From Bacteroides sp. (lineage in GTDB: Bacteria; Bacillota; Clostridia; Oscillospirales; Acutalibacteraceae), in assembly GCA_023665085.1 (NCBI GenBank), contig JAMPEQ010000005.1, forward strand, positions 1 to 64,000: a DNA stretch of 64,000 nt, given 5' to 3'. Below are positions 36,265 through 44,531 of the stretch, piece by piece; the stretch's first letter is position 1, and each line of letters opens with the position of its first letter. Position numbers and translations under genes: made by a program. The notes beneath the pieces are model-generated. The model was not told the origin of the DNA. It made no database searches and saw only the letters and a list, made by a program, of their open reading frames with translations.

Positions 36265-37578
36265 ATGAAAAAAGGAATTATAATATCAGCAGCGGCACTT
36301 TTGGCTCTTGCAGGTTTATTCATTTTTTCAACTCAATACAGAGATTATAAAGAAGCTCAGAAAAATATAACTGCTTCATACTCTACACTGCCCACTGTGA
36401 CAAAGACTACAACAGAAACTACAACAGAAAAAGCTCTTTCAGGAGTTATTGTTGAAAATAAAGAGGGCAACTATCAAATGATAGTAGAAAATAATGAAGT
36501 TATCATTACTCACGGTGAATACCGTTCAAATTTCGGCAGCGTATGGAATAACTATATAAAAGCAGAAATGCCCGAAATGTATTACCATGATTTTGACGGT
36601 GACGGAAAAAAAGAACTGATTTTAAAAATGGCTACGGACAAATTTAAAAGTGTCGCAACCGGTGAATATGTAAATCAATACTCACTGTTTTTGCTCGATC
36701 CTCACACTACCAGCAAGGGCGAAAAGGTTATAACCTACAATCTTGCAGACAAAAATTCATGGAAATCTCCATTTGAAAATGCAATCAGATGTGAGCTTAC
36801 CCAGCTGAAAAGCTGTGATAAAATTCTGCAGTTTGCTATGAACAACAAGGACCGAAAAATTATATATGACGAAAATACAGGCATAACAAAAAACAAGTAC
36901 GCCGGCTATGCCACTGCCCGCAAAGGCGAAAACGGTGCATATTATACTATGCGAAACTGGAGCAAGGATTTAGGTATATACGATATTCTTGATGACGGAA
37001 CTATAACTCTTGACATTCAGGTGCTTGTTTCTTATCAGGAAAACAATTTAATCGAGCAGATAGGAAATATTCACTGTGAAATGATAGTCAGAAACAAAAG
37101 CTTTGATATTAAGCCGAATTCAATAAAGTTTGTTGCAACAGAAGGTCATAAGGCTTATGATCCGCGAAAAAGTGCACAAACTGACTGGCAGGTAAAAATA
37201 AGCAACTCAAGCGAAGCACCCGCAATATCAAACAAGGCTCTTGACTGGATAAAATTTGATATTGATGTAACAAATGCACCTGCTCAGCAGAATTTGTTCT
37301 TCTCTGAAAAAGAAAGTAAAATAAAGTACATTGACGAAATAATCTTTGACAAGCGTTCTGTTACTTTAATTGCAAAAAGCGGATATGGATTTTCTTCATC
37401 CCTCATAAATTCACAATGCTTCAGTGTTGCAGTTAATGCAGGAACTAAAAATCAGGTTGAAATAGGATACCAATGCAGTGAAACTGACATCGGCAGCCAA
37501 AAAGCACTTGTCATAACCTTTGACAGAACATATGATCAAAAAGATTTAAAAAATTTAGCAATTTCGTTTTCACGATAA
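36265..37578 (+). CDS. membrane-anchored extracytoplasmic protein of unknown function
   Basis: A 437-residue protein I do not recognise. The N-terminal MKKGIIISAAALLALAGLFIF is a signal anchor, followed by a Thr-rich linker (TVTKTTTETTTEKA). From residue 65 on there is a soluble domain with YHDFDGDGKKELIL (about 108-121), the Ca-binding loop pattern seen in FG-GAP/VCBS-type repeats of clostridial lipoproteins. The rest is beta-rich with no Cys cluster, sorting signal or known catalytic motif. It lies 18 bases after the HAD gene and may belong to the same transcript. Confidence 0.65.
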   Translation: MKKGIIISAAALLALAGLFIFSTQYRDYKEAQKNITASYSTLPTVTKTTTETTTEKALSGVIVENKEGNYQMIVENNEVIITHGEYRSNFGSVWNNYIKAEMPEMYYHDFDGDGKKELILKMATDKFKSVATGEYVNQYSLFLLDPHTTSKGEKVITYNLADKNSWKSPFENAIRCELTQLKSCDKILQFAMNNKDRKIIYDENTGITKNKYAGYATARKGENGAYYTMRNWSKDLGIYDILDDGTITLDIQVLVSYQENNLIEQIGNIHCEMIVRNKSFDIKPNSIKFVATEGHKAYDPRKSAQTDWQVKISNSSEAPAISNKALDWIKFDIDVTNAPAQQNLFFSEKESKIKYIDEIIFDKRSVTLIAKSGYGFSSSLINSQCFSVAVNAGTKNQVEIGYQCSETDIGSQKALVITFDRTYDQKDLKNLAISFSR

Positions 37579-37694
37579 AAATTGATAAAAACGTCTATAT
37601 ATTAATTATTGATAAACTATTTTAGACATTAGTTGAACTATGAACAGCTTTGTGCTATATTAGTTTTTACTAAGTTCCGGAGGTTTATGAATTC

Positions 37695-38549
37695 TTGAAA
37701 GAAGTAGTTATCACCGCAGATTCAACCTGCGATTTACCCAAATACCTGATTGAAAAATATGATATAAGAATAATTCCGCTTTCAATACTGCTGGGTGAAA
37801 ATTCTTATCTTGACGGAATTGAAATTTTCCCTGAGGATGTTTACAGCTATGTAGATAAAACAGGAAATCTTCCTAAAACTTCGGCAGTTACCCCGGCGAT
37901 GTACAGCGATGTTTTCGGTGAAATAACATCCGAGGGCAAGGCTGTTGTGCATATAGGCTTATCGTCAGCAATATCTTCAAGCTATCAAAATGCCTGCCTG
38001 TCTGCATCTGAATACAGTGATGTATACTGTGTTGATTCAAAAAGTCTTTGTACAGGAATGGGATTGCTTGTTCTTAAAGCATGCGATTTCAGAGAAAAAG
38101 GCTTTGATGCAAAAAAAATTGCCAACAGAGTGAATTCACTTGTGCCCAAGGTGTGCACCACCTTTGTTCTTGATAATCTTGAATATCTTCATAAGGGCGG
38201 CAGATGCTCAGGCGTTGCACGAATCGGCGCGAATGTGCTCGGGATAAGACCAAGCATTGCCGTTGATTCAAAAACAGGAAAGCTGGATGTTGCAAAAAAA
38301 TACCGTGGTAAAATTGACATGGTTTATAAGCAATACATTAACGATTGTCTTAAGGATACAAAAAAGATTGACACCTCGCGAATTGTAATTGCAAACAGCG
38401 GAAATGTTCCTCCCGAAATATTAAGCTTTGCAAAGGGTGTAATTGAAGGCACAGAGAATTTTGATGAAATTATTACTGCCAAGGCAGGCTGTACAATTTC
38501 ATCACACTGCTGTCCTAAAACTCTTGCAGTATTCTATATAAAAAAATAA
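37695..38549 (+). CDS. degV: DegV family fatty acid-binding protein
   Basis: A 284-residue DegV protein. Members bind a fatty acid in the cleft and some act as FakB, presenting it to the FakA kinase. Typical: VVITADSTCDLP at the N-terminus, PKTSAVTPAMY, GLSSAISSSYQNA (binding Ser residues) and YLHKGGRCSGVARIGANVLGI. The start is TTG at 37695, eleven bases after GGAGG at 37679-37683. An ATG with a four-codon frame (ATGAATTCTTGA, 37687-37698) lies between and overlaps the TTG; it may be a minute leader or chance. Confidence 0.92.
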   Translation: MKEVVITADSTCDLPKYLIEKYDIRIIPLSILLGENSYLDGIEIFPEDVYSYVDKTGNLPKTSAVTPAMYSDVFGEITSEGKAVVHIGLSSAISSSYQNACLSASEYSDVYCVDSKSLCTGMGLLVLKACDFREKGFDAKKIANRVNSLVPKVCTTFVLDNLEYLHKGGRCSGVARIGANVLGIRPSIAVDSKTGKLDVAKKYRGKIDMVYKQYINDCLKDTKKIDTSRIVIANSGNVPPEILSFAKGVIEGTENFDEIITAKAGCTISSHCCPKTLAVFYIKK

Positions 38550-38554
38550 TTTTC

Positions 38555-38602
38555 AGCACTGCGTTATATACCACTTTGGCTTTTAATCGCAGTGCTTTTT
38601 TA
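38555..38602 (+). terminator. terminator after degV
   Basis: AGCACTGCG / CGCAGTGCT stem with a 23-base loop, followed by TTTTTTAT. Confidence 0.78.
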
Positions 38603-38768
38603 TAAAAAACTATAATTATTCTCTTTTTTATTGTTTCGCAACTGATTTTTTACAATTTGCAACACTATTTTTCTTGTTAAAAGCCATTCGCTTTGGTATC
38701 ATAAAATCAAAGAAACATTGCAAACTTTATTTTGTTTGGCTAACACAACCGCCCACGGAGGTGCTTTT

Positions 38769-39911
38769 ATGCAGTTTAGCGAAAATTTAAGAAATCTGCG
38801 AAAAGAAAAAGATTTTTCACAGGAATATCTTGCTGAGAAATTAGGAGTATCAAGGCAGACAATATCGAAGTGGGAAAACGCCACGGCAATGCCCGACTTG
38901 AAAAAGCTTACCGAAATAGCAGAGCTTTTTGAAATAGGCATCAACGATTTACTGGGGCTTGATGTTTCAGCGGAAAATGAAAACAAAAACAACACTATAC
39001 AAATTGAATACAGCAGTCAGAAATTTGAGGCTAAGATTCAGGAGCTGACACAAAAGAACAATAACATGAAAACGGCTCTGATAATTACATCAATATCTAT
39101 AATTCTGCTTGCTGTTATACTGATTGTGACAAATATAAATATCAGTTCAAATGTAAATAGCTTGCGCTCCCAGATTAATAATATTCAGCCGCAGGTTGTT
39201 TACAGAGACAGTGAAGAGAAATATGATAACTACACATTTGACTGTGTTATCACTGCTGTGAACAAAGATAAGCATAACATGGTTACCTTAGACATAAGCT
39301 ATATACCTGATAGAATAACAAAAAATGCAGTGGTTTATTTTGTAACTAACGGTGCTGACGGCACAGAATACAAAATAAATGCAGAGCAAAAGAATAATAT
39401 CTACAGCGGTACAGGTGAAATTGATGTTAGAAACAATGGTGTTTTTAATATCTTTGTTGACGACGGAAAAGAAGTGACTAAAACTGAATGCATATTTGAC
39501 CTCGAGGAAGATTTCTTTCAGGTTATAGGTCAGCCGACAATAAGCTATGCCGGCTCGCCATGGGGTTCAGCAACATGTTTAATAGATAACAGTACCATTG
39601 ACTGTCTTACTGCAAAGCCGATAAAGCTTGTTTCGGCAAAGCTTGAAACTGTAAAAAACGGCAAGATAACGTATTCGCAGGACTGCGTGGAAATGAACAC
39701 TTTAGATGACGATAAATATCACAATCATTACTCAATTCAGTTTGATGAGGCTGATTTTAACAGCAATAATAAAAACAATACCGGTGAAGAGTCAATTTAT
39801 ATTTTAATTCAGGATGATAATGGCGTTAAGTATACCTGTTATCTTGAAGGCAATGCAGATGAGCCTTTCGGCAGAGCAGTAATTGATTTTGATAGTGCAA
39901 AAACTGAATAA
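38769..39911 (+). CDS. membrane-anchored XRE regulator
   Basis: A 380-residue protein with an N-terminal HTH_3 domain (residues 1-65: FSENLRNLRKEKDFSQEYLAEKLGVSRQTISKWENATA), one membrane helix (about 105-127) and an extracytoplasmic domain of about 250 residues (beta-rich, Asp/Asn-rich). It could act as a one-component membrane sensor. The external domain is not recognised. ATG 38769 has ACGGAGGTG at 38755-38762; the earlier in-frame ATG at 38718 does not. It stands alone between two terminators. Confidence 0.8.
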   Translation: MQFSENLRNLRKEKDFSQEYLAEKLGVSRQTISKWENATAMPDLKKLTEIAELFEIGINDLLGLDVSAENENKNNTIQIEYSSQKFEAKIQELTQKNNNMKTALIITSISIILLAVILIVTNINISSNVNSLRSQINNIQPQVVYRDSEEKYDNYTFDCVITAVNKDKHNMVTLDISYIPDRITKNAVVYFVTNGADGTEYKINAEQKNNIYSGTGEIDVRNNGVFNIFVDDGKEVTKTECIFDLEEDFFQVIGQPTISYAGSPWGSATCLIDNSTIDCLTAKPIKLVSAKLETVKNGKITYSQDCVEMNTLDDDKYHNHYSIQFDEADFNSNNKNNTGEESIYILIQDDNGVKYTCYLEGNADEPFGRAVIDFDSAKTE

Positions 39912-39917
39912 GAAGAA

Positions 39918-39961
39918 CAAGCAGAAGGAGTATGACGTACATATTTCTTCTGCTTCTTTTA
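39918..39961 (+). terminator. terminator after the membrane XRE gene
   Basis: AAGCAGAAG / CTTCTGCTT stem (with inner symmetry around TGACGTACA) followed by CTTTTATT. Confidence 0.7.
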
Positions 39962-40058
39962 TTGTGCGTATATTTATCATATTTAAACATAACAATGTAC
40001 GATATTGTTAATTTGTTATCAATTAGTTGTGTATTCCAACAAAGTTTGCAAATATTTA

Positions 40059-40086
40059 TTGACAAAAATATAAACAATATTATAAT
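40059..40086 (+). promoter_or_regulatory. serCA promoter
   Basis: TTGACA at 40059-40064, 16-base spacer, TATAAT at 40081-40086. No T-box or riboswitch is visible in the 54-base leader. Confidence 0.72.
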
Positions 40087-40139
40087 GTAATAACAAGTTA
40101 TTAAAAAATAATTATATTAATAGATGGGAGAATAATATT

Positions 40140-41225
40140 ATGGCAAGAGTTTATAACTTTAGTGCAGGTCCTTCAACATTACCTGAAAAGGTGCTTGAGC
40201 AGGCTGCAGCAGAAATGATGGATTATCAGGGCAGCGGTCAGTCTGTTATGGAGATGAGCCATCGTTCAAAGGTATTTGACAAAATCATTAAGGACGCAGA
40301 GGCTCTTATGAGAGAGCTTTACAACATTCCTGATAATTACAAGGTTCTGTTTTTACAGGGCGGTGCATCTGCACAGTTCTCAGCTATTCCGCTCAACTTT
40401 ATGAACGGTACAGGCAAAGCTGACTATATTATCACAGGTCAGTGGGCTAAAAAAGCTTTTCAGGAAGCACAGAAATATGGTGATGTTGTTGCAGCAGCTT
40501 CATCTGCTGACAAAACATTCAGCTACATTCCTAAGACTAAGGCTGAGGATTTCCGTGACGATGTTGACTATGTTTACATCTGCATGAACAATACAATCTA
40601 TGGCACTGTTTATAAAGAGTTACCTCCTGTTGGTGACAAGGTGCTTATCGCCGATGTATCATCATGTGCTCTTTCAGAGCCTCTTGACATCAGCAAATTC
40701 GGTGTAGTTTACTTTGGCGCACAGAAGAACGTTGCTCCTGCAGGTCTTGTTGTTGCAATTATCCGTGAAGATTTACTCGGCAAGGCAAGAGATATCACCC
40801 CTGTTATGATGAACTATCAGGTTCAGGCAGATGCTGATTCACTTTACAACACTCCTCCTTGCTGGACTATTTATATCTGCAAGCTTGTTCTTGAGTGGAT
40901 TAAGAACGACATTGGCGGTCTCGCTGCAATGAAAGAGAGAAATGAGAAAAAGGCTGCTGTTCTTTACAACTTCCTTGACAATTCTAAGATGTTCAAGGGA
41001 ACTGTTGTTCCTGAGGACCGTTCACTCATGAATGTTCCTTTCGTTATCGGTGACGATGAGCTTGAAAAGAAATTTATTGCGGAGGCAGCAGAGGCAGGAT
41101 TTATAAACCTCAAGGGCCACAGATCAGTTGGCGGTATGAGAGCATCAATCTACAACGCAATGTCAATTGAAGGCGTAGAAAAGCTTGTTGAATTCATGGC
41201 TGAATTTGAAAAAGAAAACGCTTAA
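40140..41225 (+). CDS. serC: phosphoserine aminotransferase
   Basis: A 361-residue PLP enzyme that converts 3-phosphohydroxypyruvate and glutamate to phosphoserine in serine synthesis. N-terminal YNFSAGPSTLPEKVLEQA, substrate-binding region MEMSHRSKVF, FLQGGASAQF and the PLP Lys K196 in YFGAQKNVAPAG are all typical; the C-terminal HRSVGGMRASIYNA completes the family. First gene of the serC-serA operon with its own promoter; serA follows after 17 bases. Confidence 0.97.
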   Translation: MARVYNFSAGPSTLPEKVLEQAAAEMMDYQGSGQSVMEMSHRSKVFDKIIKDAEALMRELYNIPDNYKVLFLQGGASAQFSAIPLNFMNGTGKADYIITGQWAKKAFQEAQKYGDVVAAASSADKTFSYIPKTKAEDFRDDVDYVYICMNNTIYGTVYKELPPVGDKVLIADVSSCALSEPLDISKFGVVYFGAQKNVAPAGLVVAIIREDLLGKARDITPVMMNYQVQADADSLYNTPPCWTIYICKLVLEWIKNDIGGLAAMKERNEKKAAVLYNFLDNSKMFKGTVVPEDRSLMNVPFVIGDDELEKKFIAEAAEAGFINLKGHRSVGGMRASIYNAMSIEGVEKLVEFMAEFEKENA

Positions 41226-41242
41226 TTTATAGGAGAAAAACT

Positions 41243-42403
41243 ATGTTTAACATTAAAACACTTAACAAAATTTCTGATGTAGGTCTTTCAAAATTTGACG
41301 AAAGCAAATACACCTGTGCAAATGAAATAGAAAATCCTGATGCAATCATGGTAAGATCTGCTTCAATGCACGATATGGAAATGCCTGAATCACTTCTTGC
41401 TATTGCAAGAGCAGGTGCAGGTGTAAACAATATTCCGGTAGCTGACTGTGCAGGCAAGGGTATTGTTGTTTTCAACACACCCGGTGCAAACGCAAATGCT
41501 GTAAAAGAGCTTGTTATCTGCGGTCTTCTTCTTTCAAGCAGAAAGATTACAAGAGCTATCGACTGGTGCAAGACTATCAAGGATGAGGGCGATAATGTAG
41601 GCAAGACAGTAGAAAAAGGCAAGAGTGCTTTTGCAGGTCCTGAAATCAAAGGCAAAACTCTTGGTGTTATCGGTCTTGGTGCAATCGGAAGACTTGTTGC
41701 AGAAGCAGCAGTTGACCTTGGCATGAATGTTATCGGCTATGATCCGTTTTTACCTGCAGATGCGCAGCTTAAGGCAGGCATCACATTAAATAACAATCTT
41801 GAGGAAATCTTCCCTGTTGCTGATTATCTTACACTGCATGTTCCTCTCACTCCTGAAACAAAGGGACTCATTTGTGCTGACACTATTGCAGCTATGAAGG
41901 ACACTGTAAGAATTATGAACTTCGCAAGAGGTGACCTTGCTGTTTCAGCAGACATTATAGATGCTCTTGAAAACGGAAAAATGGCTGCTTATGTAACAGA
42001 TTTTCCATCAGCCGACATCATTGGTGTTGACGGTGTAATCGCACTTCCTCACCTTGGTGCTTCAACTCCTGAAAGTGAAGAAAACTGTGCCTCAATGGGT
42101 GCACTTGAGCTTATTGATTTCCTTGAAAACGGAAACATCAAAAATTCTGTAAATCTTCCAACAGTTGTTATCGCAAGAACAGGCGCAGCAAGAATTACAG
42201 TTATTCACAAAAATCAGCCTAATATGATTGCAACAATTACTGATACAATCAGCAAGGACGGCATCAATATTGCATCATTTGAAGATAAAAACCGCGGTGA
42301 GTGGGCTTACTCAATCATTGATACAGATACAGAAGCTTCTCAGCAGGTTATTGACGACATCACAGCAATTGACGGCGTTATCAAAGTAAGAGTTATTAAG
42401 TAA
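41243..42403 (+). CDS. serA: D-3-phosphoglycerate dehydrogenase
   Basis: A 386-residue SerA that oxidises 3-phosphoglycerate, the first step of serine synthesis. Substrate domain followed by the NAD domain with LGVIGLGAIGRLVAEAA, MNFARGDLAV (catalytic Arg region) and the catalytic Glu/His regions; HLGASTPESEENC is the His motif. The C-terminal about 70 residues form an ACT domain (TVIHKNQPNMIATITDTISKDGINIASF), which can bind serine for feedback inhibition. The short form lacks the ASB domain of the long type. Ribosome binding site AGGAG at 41231-41235. Confidence 0.96.
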   Translation: MFNIKTLNKISDVGLSKFDESKYTCANEIENPDAIMVRSASMHDMEMPESLLAIARAGAGVNNIPVADCAGKGIVVFNTPGANANAVKELVICGLLLSSRKITRAIDWCKTIKDEGDNVGKTVEKGKSAFAGPEIKGKTLGVIGLGAIGRLVAEAAVDLGMNVIGYDPFLPADAQLKAGITLNNNLEEIFPVADYLTLHVPLTPETKGLICADTIAAMKDTVRIMNFARGDLAVSADIIDALENGKMAAYVTDFPSADIIGVDGVIALPHLGASTPESEENCASMGALELIDFLENGNIKNSVNLPTVVIARTGAARITVIHKNQPNMIATITDTISKDGINIASFEDKNRGEWAYSIIDTDTEASQQVIDDITAIDGVIKVRVIK

Positions 42404-42428
42404 TAATAGTTCAACAAAGCATTAAGCA

Positions 42429-42465
42429 ACACCCATTAAACGATTTTGTTTGGTGGGTGTTTATT
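42429..42465 (+). terminator. terminator of serCA
   Basis: AACACCCA..AAAC / GTTT..TGGGTGTT hairpin followed by TATTTATT. Confidence 0.78.
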
Positions 42466-42501
42466 TATTGACAATCACCATAAGCAAAATTATAATTGAT
42501 T

Positions 42502-42654
42502 ATGGAATTACATAAAAGAAAACCTAACAGGTTAAAGAATTACGATTACAATCAAAGCGGTGCATATTTTATTACAATATGCACAAAAGACAGACAACCG
42601 ATTTTATCAAAAATTACTCAATCCGTAGATAATGCCGTCCTCGGCATTCCAAAA
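42502..42654 (+). pseudogene. N-terminal remnant of a RAYT / Y1-transposase
   Basis: From ATG 42502 the frame reads MELHKRKPNRLKNYDYNQ then SGAYFITICTKDRQPILSKI and VLGIPK, which is the N-terminus of REP-associated tyrosine transposases (IS200-like Y1 fold). Only about 50 of the usual 170-200 codons remain; the HUH and catalytic Tyr parts are absent. The fragment ends at a small hairpin (AATGCCG-TCCT-CGGCATT, 42631-42648) next to the transketolase terminator. It has no ribosome binding site of note and is probably inert. Confidence 0.72.
42631..42648. repeat. short REP-like palindrome at the end of the RAYT remnant
   Basis: AATGCCG-TCCT-CGGCATT hairpin. RAYT enzymes act on short palindromes of this size, but this one could equally be a coincidence inside the coding remnant. 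Confidence 0.4.
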
Positions 42655-42655
42655 A

Positions 42656-42684
42656 AAAGAGCAGTTGAAAATCAACTGCTCTTT
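42656..42684 (-). terminator. terminator of the transketolase operon
   Basis: AAAGAGCAGTTGA / TCAACTGCTCTTT hairpin; on the minus strand it is followed by a run of eight T. It ends the sortase-LCP-transketolase transcript. Confidence 0.9.
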
Positions 42685-42704
42685 CTATATGTTTATTATA
42701 AATA

Positions 42705-43649
42705 TCATTTATTAAGCATTTCTTTTGCTGTTTTAACAATATTGTCAGCAGAAAGACCAAACTGCTTTAACAAATCCAGTGCAGGGCCTGAATGCCCAAA
42801 CTCATCGTTAACACCGATACGCTTTACTGCAACAGGGCATTTTTCAGAAAGCAGAGAGCATACAGCCTCGCCTAAACCGCCAATAATGCTATGCTCTTCA
42901 ACAGTTATTACCTTGCCTGTTTTTTCAGCAGATGCAAGAACAAGCTCTTCGTCAAGAGGCTTGATTGTTGCAATATTAATGATTTCCGCACTGATTCCAC
43001 ACTCAGCAAGCTCTTTGCCTGCCTCGATTGCTTCAGCCACCATAAGACCGTTTGCAATAATTGTAATATCTGTACCCTCAGAAACTACTTCACCCTTGCC
43101 GATTTCAAACTTATAATTATCATCATGAAATACAGGAACAGCAAGTCTGCCGAAACGAAGATAAACAGGACCTTCATGCTTATAAGCAGCCTTAACTGCC
43201 TGTCTTGCCTCAACATCATCAGCAGGGCAGATTACAACCATACCGGGAATAGAACGCATAAGCGCAAAATCTTCACAGCACTGGTGTGACGCACCGTCCT
43301 CGCCAACAGATATACCTGCATGCGTTGCACCTATTTTAACGTTAAGGTGCGGATAACCGATAGAATTTCTTACCTGCTCAAAAGCTCTGCCTGCAGCAAA
43401 CATTGCAAAGCTTGATGCGAAAGGTACAAGCCCCATAGTGCTCATACCTGCTGCCACGCAAAGCATATTACCCTCTGCGATACCGCAGTTAATATGACGG
43501 TCAGGAAAATCCTTTTTTAAGATACCTGTTTTTGTTGCTGCTGAAAGATCAGCGTCAAGTACAACTAATTTATCTGCGCCCTCCTGAGCCAGCTCTTTAA
43601 GTGCATTGCCGTAGCTGTCACGGGTAGCAATTTTCTTTACATCAGCCAT
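42705..43649 (-). CDS. transketolase, C-terminal subunit
   Basis: A 314-residue subunit of the two-chain transketolase found in many Clostridia and archaea. It carries the Pyr domain (TRDSYGNALKELAQEG, then NCGIAEGNMLCVAAGMS) and the C-terminal transketolase_C domain (VVSEGTDITIIANGLMV). E of GIAEGNM activates the ThDP of the partner chain. It starts two bases after the stop of the N-terminal subunit gene. Together they connect pentose phosphates and glycolysis; the serine and inositol genes nearby are not directly linked to it. Confidence 0.93.
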   Translation of the reverse strand: MADVKKIATRDSYGNALKELAQEGADKLVVLDADLSAATKTGILKKDFPDRHINCGIAEGNMLCVAAGMSTMGLVPFASSFAMFAAGRAFEQVRNSIGYPHLNVKIGATHAGISVGEDGASHQCCEDFALMRSIPGMVVICPADDVEARQAVKAAYKHEGPVYLRFGRLAVPVFHDDNYKFEIGKGEVVSEGTDITIIANGLMVAEAIEAGKELAECGISAEIINIATIKPLDEELVLASAEKTGKVITVEEHSIIGGLGEAVCSLLSEKCPVAVKRIGVNDEFGHSGPALDLLKQFGLSADNIVKTAKEMLNK

Positions 43650-43651
43650 AA

Positions 43652-44497
43652 TTACGCCTCCTCAATCTCTGCAAGCTGAGCCTTAAGCTCTGCCATTGCA
43701 ATATAATATTCTTCTTCGTTAGGTGCTTTGCCGTGCCAGCCGACCTGATTTTCCATATAAGAAACACCCTTGCCCTTAACAGTTTTCATAATTACACCAA
43801 AAGGCTTGTCAGATTTATGGAAAGCGTCAACCGCCATTTCAATTTCATAAAGATTATTACCATCAATAACCATAACATCAAAGCCGAAAGCCTCAAGCTT
43901 TTTGTCAATAGGCTCAGCACTCATAACCTCGTCACAAGTACCGTCAATCTGAAGTCCGTTGCTGTCAACAAACACACAAAGGTTATCAAGATTATACTGA
44001 GAAGCAAACATCATAGCCTCCCAAACCTGACCTTCTTCAATTTCACCATCACCCAAAAGAGTGTACACGTTAATATCATTCTTACCGAGATACTTTGCAC
44101 CCTTGGCCATACCGACAGCAGCACTGATGCCCTGTCCGAGAGAACCGGTTGACATATCAATACCCGGAACAGTATTCATATTAGGATGTCCCTGAAGATA
44201 TGAATCAATATGACGAAGAGTTTTTAAATCCTCTACAGGAAAATATCCTTTATACGCAAGTGCACTGTAAAGTGCAGGTGCAGCATGACCTTTTGAAAGA
44301 ACAAAGCGGTCGCGATTTTCATCCTTCGGGTTCGCAGGATCAACATTCATCTCCTTAAAATAGAGGTAAGCCAGCAAATCAGCAGAAGAAAGACTGCCGC
44401 CCGGGTGACCTGCTTTTGCTCCGTATGTGCCTTCAATTACGCCCATTCTGATTTTTACAGCACAGGCACTGAGCATTTTTTTAGTTTCCTTATCCAT
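43652..44497 (-). CDS. transketolase, N-terminal subunit
   Basis: A 281-residue subunit carrying the ThDP-binding PP domain. Visible: AGHPGGSLSSADLLAYLYF, FVLSKGHAAPALYSALA and the ThDP motif LLGDGEIEEGQVWEAMMFA...NLCVFVDSNG. ATG 44497 with AGGAGA at 44504-44509 is chosen; the longer in-frame extension to 44557 overlaps the LCP gene and is not supported. It pairs with the C-terminal subunit two bases downstream and probably shares the transcript of the LCP gene, 34 bases upstream. Confidence 0.93.
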   Translation of the reverse strand: MDKETKKMLSACAVKIRMGVIEGTYGAKAGHPGGSLSSADLLAYLYFKEMNVDPANPKDENRDRFVLSKGHAAPALYSALAYKGYFPVEDLKTLRHIDSYLQGHPNMNTVPGIDMSTGSLGQGISAAVGMAKGAKYLGKNDINVYTLLGDGEIEEGQVWEAMMFASQYNLDNLCVFVDSNGLQIDGTCDEVMSAEPIDKKLEAFGFDVMVIDGNNLYEIEMAVDAFHKSDKPFGVIMKTVKGKGVSYMENQVGWHGKAPNEEEYYIAMAELKAQLAEIEEA

Positions 44498-44531
44498 ATA
44501 TTTATCTCCTTTCATAAGAAAAGCTGTTTTA

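Noticed and set aside
37687-37698. Four-codon leader ORF overlapping the degV start
   Set aside because: The ATG lies only three bases from the Shine-Dalgarno sequence, too close for good initiation; probably chance.
40087-40139. T-box or other riboswitch upstream of serC
   Set aside because: The leader is only about 50 bases and has no T-box sequence or terminator hairpin.
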